Shown one piece after another: positions 60,751 to 64,000 of a stretch of 64,000 nucleotides of DNA. A model generated the notes under the pieces. That model was not told where the DNA came from. It made no database searches and was given only the letters and a program-made list of their open reading frames with translations. The stretch's first letter is position 1. Each line of letters begins with the position of its first letter. The DNA lies in NCBI RefSeq assembly GCF_001974875.1, contig NZ_MTQD01000001.1, positions 186,001-250,000 on the forward strand. Direction: 5' to 3'. This DNA comes from Pseudoalteromonas sp. EB27. Its GTDB lineage: Bacteria; Pseudomonadota; Gammaproteobacteria; Enterobacterales; Alteromonadaceae. The position numbers and the translations under genes are program-made.

Positions 60751-61125
60751 TTAGCGCTCACCTAATACTTCAAAATCGTCACTTTTTAACTTTGCTTTTC
60801 CATCAGCTGCAACAACCCAATGTTCGCGATGAACAACACCATGCGCTTGGTTCATTGTCCATTTAGCTGATAAAACATAACCATCATCACCAAGCATTTC
60901 CCATGTTACATCAGTGTATTGCACATTTTTAAAGCCTTGATCCATGATCCCTTGCCAAAAGCTTTCTATAGCAACCTCTCCTTTAAACATACCAAATGGG
61001 CGAGCATGCATTTCACAATCAGAAAAATACTGTTGCGCGCAGCCTTTTGCATCTTGGTTATTAAATGCATCCTGCCAATCCGCTATCCCTTGTTTGCATT
61101 TTTGAAGTACTAATTCGCTATTCAT
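60751..61125 (-). CDS. NTF2-fold / SnoaL-like domain protein
   Basis: A 124-residue cytoplasmic protein with the SnoaL/NTF2-like layout: an N-terminal helix (IADWQDAFNNQDAKGCAQQY), MHARPFGMFKGEVAIESFWQ, then strands VTWEMLGDDGYVLSAKWTM and HREHWVVAADGKAKLKSDDF. Such domains hold small ligands or act as isomerases or polyketide cyclases; no catalytic residue can be assigned. It diverges from a LysR gene 102 bases away, a layout typical of a regulator and its target. Confidence 0.75.
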   Translation of the reverse strand: MNSELVLQKCKQGIADWQDAFNNQDAKGCAQQYFSDCEMHARPFGMFKGEVAIESFWQGIMDQGFKNVQYTDVTWEMLGDDGYVLSAKWTMNQAHGVVHREHWVVAADGKAKLKSDDFEVLGER

Positions 61126-61227
61126 AGATCACCTGTAGTTAATAAATTACGCTTATATTAGCCATATCTTTTAACACCAAAAACAAAGATAATAAAAAAT
61201 ACAGTTTAGAAAAACAGAACAATAAAC

Positions 61228-62115
61228 ATGAGTAAATTTAAACAAATGTCGGTGTTTGCAAATATTATTGAGGCAGGTTCTATATCTGCCGCAGCTGATA
61301 AGCTTAATGTTTCTAAATCGGTAGTAAGCCAGCATTTAAAAGCGCTAGAGCTAGAGCTTGGGATAACCCTTTTAAAACGCACAACGCGTAGACAAGCATT
61401 AACGGCAACCGGCGAGCTGTTTTACATACAATGTAAAGAGTTAAATAATATCGCGACTACGGCATGGGATACCGTAAAAACTCAACAAGCAGAGCCTACT
61501 GGCAATATAAAGATAACCGCCCCAAATGCATTAATGGAAACACTTATTACCCCTGTTATTGCTAACTTAATGAATCAATACCCCAAATTAACGCCAGAGC
61601 TTGTAAGTGCCGATCAGCATATAGATTTTTTAGATCATAATATTGATCTCGCTATTCGAGTGGGTCCCTCGAAAGACAGCGCCCTAAAACAAAAGCGCAT
61701 AGGTAGCTTTACTGACAGGCTGTGTATAAAAACGGGAGTAATTAAAAGCCCTAAACAGCTAGAGTCTAAAATATTAAATGCAACGCCTTACATCGCTAAT
61801 ACTTGGCAAGGGTTAAATATAGATCACACCTTTAAAAATAAACATGGAGAACTACTTCACTTCAGTACCCAAGCTCGTTGCCTTGCAAACTCTTTCCATA
61901 GTTGTTTATCGCTTATAAAAGCAGGAGCTGGAATGGGGCTGATACCGGATTTTTACTTAAACTTAGTAAAGCCATCACTTGAGGTAATTAACCCCGATTA
62001 CTCACTTAGTAGTAAAAGTATTTATGCATTAACGCCCTACACGCACAACATGCCAATCTCTGTAAAAATATGCATTGATGAAATAACAAAACACTTAAAC
62101 AAACTTACAACTTAA
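61228..62115 (+). CDS. LysR family transcriptional regulator
   Basis: A 295-residue regulator with the LysR helix-turn-helix in residues 1-60 (AAADKLNVSKSVVSQHLKAL) and a periplasmic-binding-protein-like effector domain after about 88 (GNIKITAPNALMETLITPVI). The opening FKQMSVFANIIEAGSISAAA is typical of the family. It is divergent from the NTF2-fold gene, which it may control. A 280-base AT-rich gap follows with no clear feature before the histidine kinase. Confidence 0.93.
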   Translation: MSKFKQMSVFANIIEAGSISAAADKLNVSKSVVSQHLKALELELGITLLKRTTRRQALTATGELFYIQCKELNNIATTAWDTVKTQQAEPTGNIKITAPNALMETLITPVIANLMNQYPKLTPELVSADQHIDFLDHNIDLAIRVGPSKDSALKQKRIGSFTDRLCIKTGVIKSPKQLESKILNATPYIANTWQGLNIDHTFKNKHGELLHFSTQARCLANSFHSCLSLIKAGAGMGLIPDFYLNLVKPSLEVINPDYSLSSKSIYALTPYTHNMPISVKICIDEITKHLNKLTT

Positions 62116-62389
62116 GTTTAATAAGCGTTACTCCACTTTTTTAAATATATTAAGCATAAAAAGTCACTTTTACATGCATAAATACTGTAAAATTTATTCA
62201 AACACTAAAATACCATTTCAATAATACGTAACTTATTAAATTAAAATGACTTAATTATACAAATAAGTAGCTAACCTTAGCTAAATACCGCGCAATTAAT
62301 GGTTACATTTCAGCCATCAAGACCGCTATAAGCTTGTTTAATAAAGCCGTAACGCATATTATTGGTAGATTGCATGGAGGATAAGTCGC

Positions 62390-64000
62390 TTGGTCATGAA
62401 AACCAGTAAGTTAAGTATTCGATTATTATGGTATATAACACCCCTTGTTATTCTACCGCTGCTATTTTTAGGTGGCTTTACGCTCACCACTGTAACTAAT
62501 TCAACACAAAAACAAGCTGATTTAATAATGAGCCGTTTTGTTGAGCAACAACAGCAAAAAATATTTAACTATATCGACTCTTTTCACTCTACAGCAAAAC
62601 TACTTTCAACTTCGCCAGTACTTAGCGACTTTTTAGCAAACGACATTCGTGCCAACGGTAACCACACCCGAAAACTTGGCGCGCTTATGGATGTATTTGC
62701 CAGCTACAGTGAAGCTTATCCAGATATTATTAGTATTAATTTAGTCTCTGCCAGTGGGAAAAGTGATGCTTACTACTCTAACAACCTAACTACTGCACCT
62801 AAAAGCTATCCATTTTTTAATCAAGTCTTGCAAAGTAATTTAAGTAAACAGCAATTTATGATTCAAAAGGATGACGGCACCACTAGTTTGTATTTTATTC
62901 AACGAATTTATAGTGTTGATTACTATTTAAAACGCCCACAGCAACTTGGTTTTATTGTAATACATATAGAGCCTTCGATACTTAACTCCAGTATTTTAGA
63001 AGCACCGTATAACAACACGCTTAATTTGATGTTAACCAAAGACGGTAAGATTTTATTTAGCTCTGACTACAACATGCGCGGCCAATATATAAGCGAATAC
63101 GAACTCAACCAAATCCACGACCTGGCCGATATAGGCATGCTTTCGACCATTGAGCTCTCAAGTATAGATAAAATTGAGCGTATGATTTTTGCAGTACAAA
63201 TGCCTGGCGGATATTATTACGTATCTACCATTCCAAAAGGTGTGCTTTACCAATCAGGCAAAGCTATAAGTTTAATAACGGGCTTAATTGTTATTATTTC
63301 AGTGATCACTCTACCAATATTAATTTTTGTAGTGGTGCGTAATTTATTACTTAATCCAATTGAGTTACTAGGTGCAGCGAGTCACCGTGTGGGTGATGGT
63401 GATTTGTCGGTGCACTTACCTGCGCACACTAATGATGAAGTGGGTGTTTTATTTAACGACTTTAACCACATGGTTAATCAAATAAGGCATTACCAGCAGC
63501 AGCTTGAAGAATATAAGCATCATCTTGAGGATAAAGTAGAAAGTCGCACCCAAGCACTTGAAGCTATGAACAGCCAACTTGAGTTGGCTATTGGCCAAGC
63601 TGAGCAAGCCAATCAACTTAAGAGCCGATTTCTAGCTAACATGAGCCATGAAATACGCACGCCACTTACTGCTATTATGGGCTTTACAGAACAGTTGCTA
63701 CACAATGGCAAGATTGAGAACGATAAGCAACATCTCAGTACTATTTTACGTAACTCAAAACACTTATTAGAGCTAATAAATAATATTTTAGATTTATCTA
63801 AAATTGAAGCCGAAAAGCTAGCTGTTGATTTGTCAGCATTAAACGTAGTGCAGCTTGTACACGACATTGAATCAATTATTCAACCACTGGCACAAGAAAA
63901 ACAATTAACCCTTAATATTGACTATCAACTACCGCTACCTCGCACTATTTATAGTGATGTGACTCGCTTAAAACAAATACTTATAAACATTGCCAATAAC
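62390..64000 (+). CDS. Membrane sensor histidine kinase, partial (cut by the window end)
   Basis: An open frame running off the window. It starts at TTG 62390, nine bases after GGAGG, or at ATG 62396. Residues about 10-32 and 285-310 are transmembrane helices enclosing a periplasmic sensor domain of about 250 residues (Cache-like strands such as YPDIISINLVSASGKSDAYY). A HAMP domain follows (LLLNPIELLGAASHRVGDGD), a coiled coil, then a HisKA domain with the phospho-accepting His in FLANMSHEIRTPLTAIMGF near residue 418. The ATPase domain starts at LAVDLSAL and is truncated. Signal and partner are not visible. Hybrid-type additions may lie beyond the window. Confidence 0.88.
   Translation, partial: MVMKTSKLSIRLLWYITPLVILPLLFLGGFTLTTVTNSTQKQADLIMSRFVEQQQQKIFNYIDSFHSTAKLLSTSPVLSDFLANDIRANGNHTRKLGALMDVFASYSEAYPDIISINLVSASGKSDAYYSNNLTTAPKSYPFFNQVLQSNLSKQQFMIQKDDGTTSLYFIQRIYSVDYYLKRPQQLGFIVIHIEPSILNSSILEAPYNNTLNLMLTKDGKILFSSDYNMRGQYISEYELNQIHDLADIGMLSTIELSSIDKIERMIFAVQMPGGYYYVSTIPKGVLYQSGKAISLITGLIVIISVITLPILIFVVVRNLLLNPIELLGAASHRVGDGDLSVHLPAHTNDEVGVLFNDFNHMVNQIRHYQQQLEEYKHHLEDKVESRTQALEAMNSQLELAIGQAEQANQLKSRFLANMSHEIRTPLTAIMGFTEQLLHNGKIENDKQHLSTILRNSKHLLELINNILDLSKIEAEKLAVDLSALNVVQLVHDIESIIQPLAQEKQLTLNIDYQLPLPRTIYSDVTRLKQILINIANN

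Overview
The window is ordinary, densely coded chromosome from a low-GC marine gammaproteobacterium of the order Alteromonadales, most likely Pseudoalteromonas. I infer this from the AT-rich coding sequence, the argCBFGH operon diverging from argE with an acetyltransferase fused to ArgH (a fusion known from Moritella, Pseudoalteromonas and relatives), the nadB / ygfX-sdhE / ygfZ neighbourhood, the serB-ytjB pair, and intergenic repeats of a kind I associate with Pseudoalteromonas and Shewanella. No rRNA, tRNA, prophage, insertion sequence or CRISPR array was seen.

Layout. 0-7 kb: tail of nadB, sdhE-ygfX, ygfZ, an FKBP isomerase, two envelope proteins, the acidic YciU protein, a crotonase, lrgAB and a small MscS channel. 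7-12 kb: a 1084-residue transmembrane regulator (winged helix, STAND-type NTPase, membrane segment, periplasmic TPRs) with a small partner gene, then a PAS-GGDEF cyclase. 12-18 kb: an Lrp-type regulator and PutA transcribed apart over a near-consensus Lrp operator, then an HD-GYP protein. 18-24 kb: the GspA/GspB pair, two DUF1566 exported proteins and two uncharacterised genes. 24-32 kb: a two-gene RND efflux system, msrA, btuB behind a cobalamin riboswitch, an orphan solute-binding protein and yajQ. 32-36.5 kb: VanZ-like, panE, thiI, a TetR regulator and coaD.

36.5-40.4 kb is the most unusual stretch: a leftward array of six intact genes and one decayed copy, all paralogues of a ~170-residue polytopic membrane protein I do not recognise, headed by a 65-residue protein gene. 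Several neighbours overlap by the same 8 bases, which suggests unit-by-unit tandem duplication with translational coupling. 40.6-48 kb is arginine biosynthesis: argC-argB-argF-argG-argH(A) leftward and argE rightward, with an ARG box over the argE promoter. 48-64 kb holds radA, a double PilZ protein, serB, ytjB, tatD, pdxH, a repeat-rich gap, argS, prfC, an NTF2-fold protein diverging from a LysR regulator, and the first 1.6 kb of a histidine kinase cut by the window edge.

Themes: cyclic-di-GMP signalling recurs (GGDEF, HD-GYP, YajQ, PilZ), and amino-acid metabolism is under local control (Lrp type for proline, ArgR for arginine). The best candidates for undescribed biology are the membrane-protein array and the STAND/TPR regulator with its small partner. 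Functional calls come from recognising motifs by eye; no database search was run.
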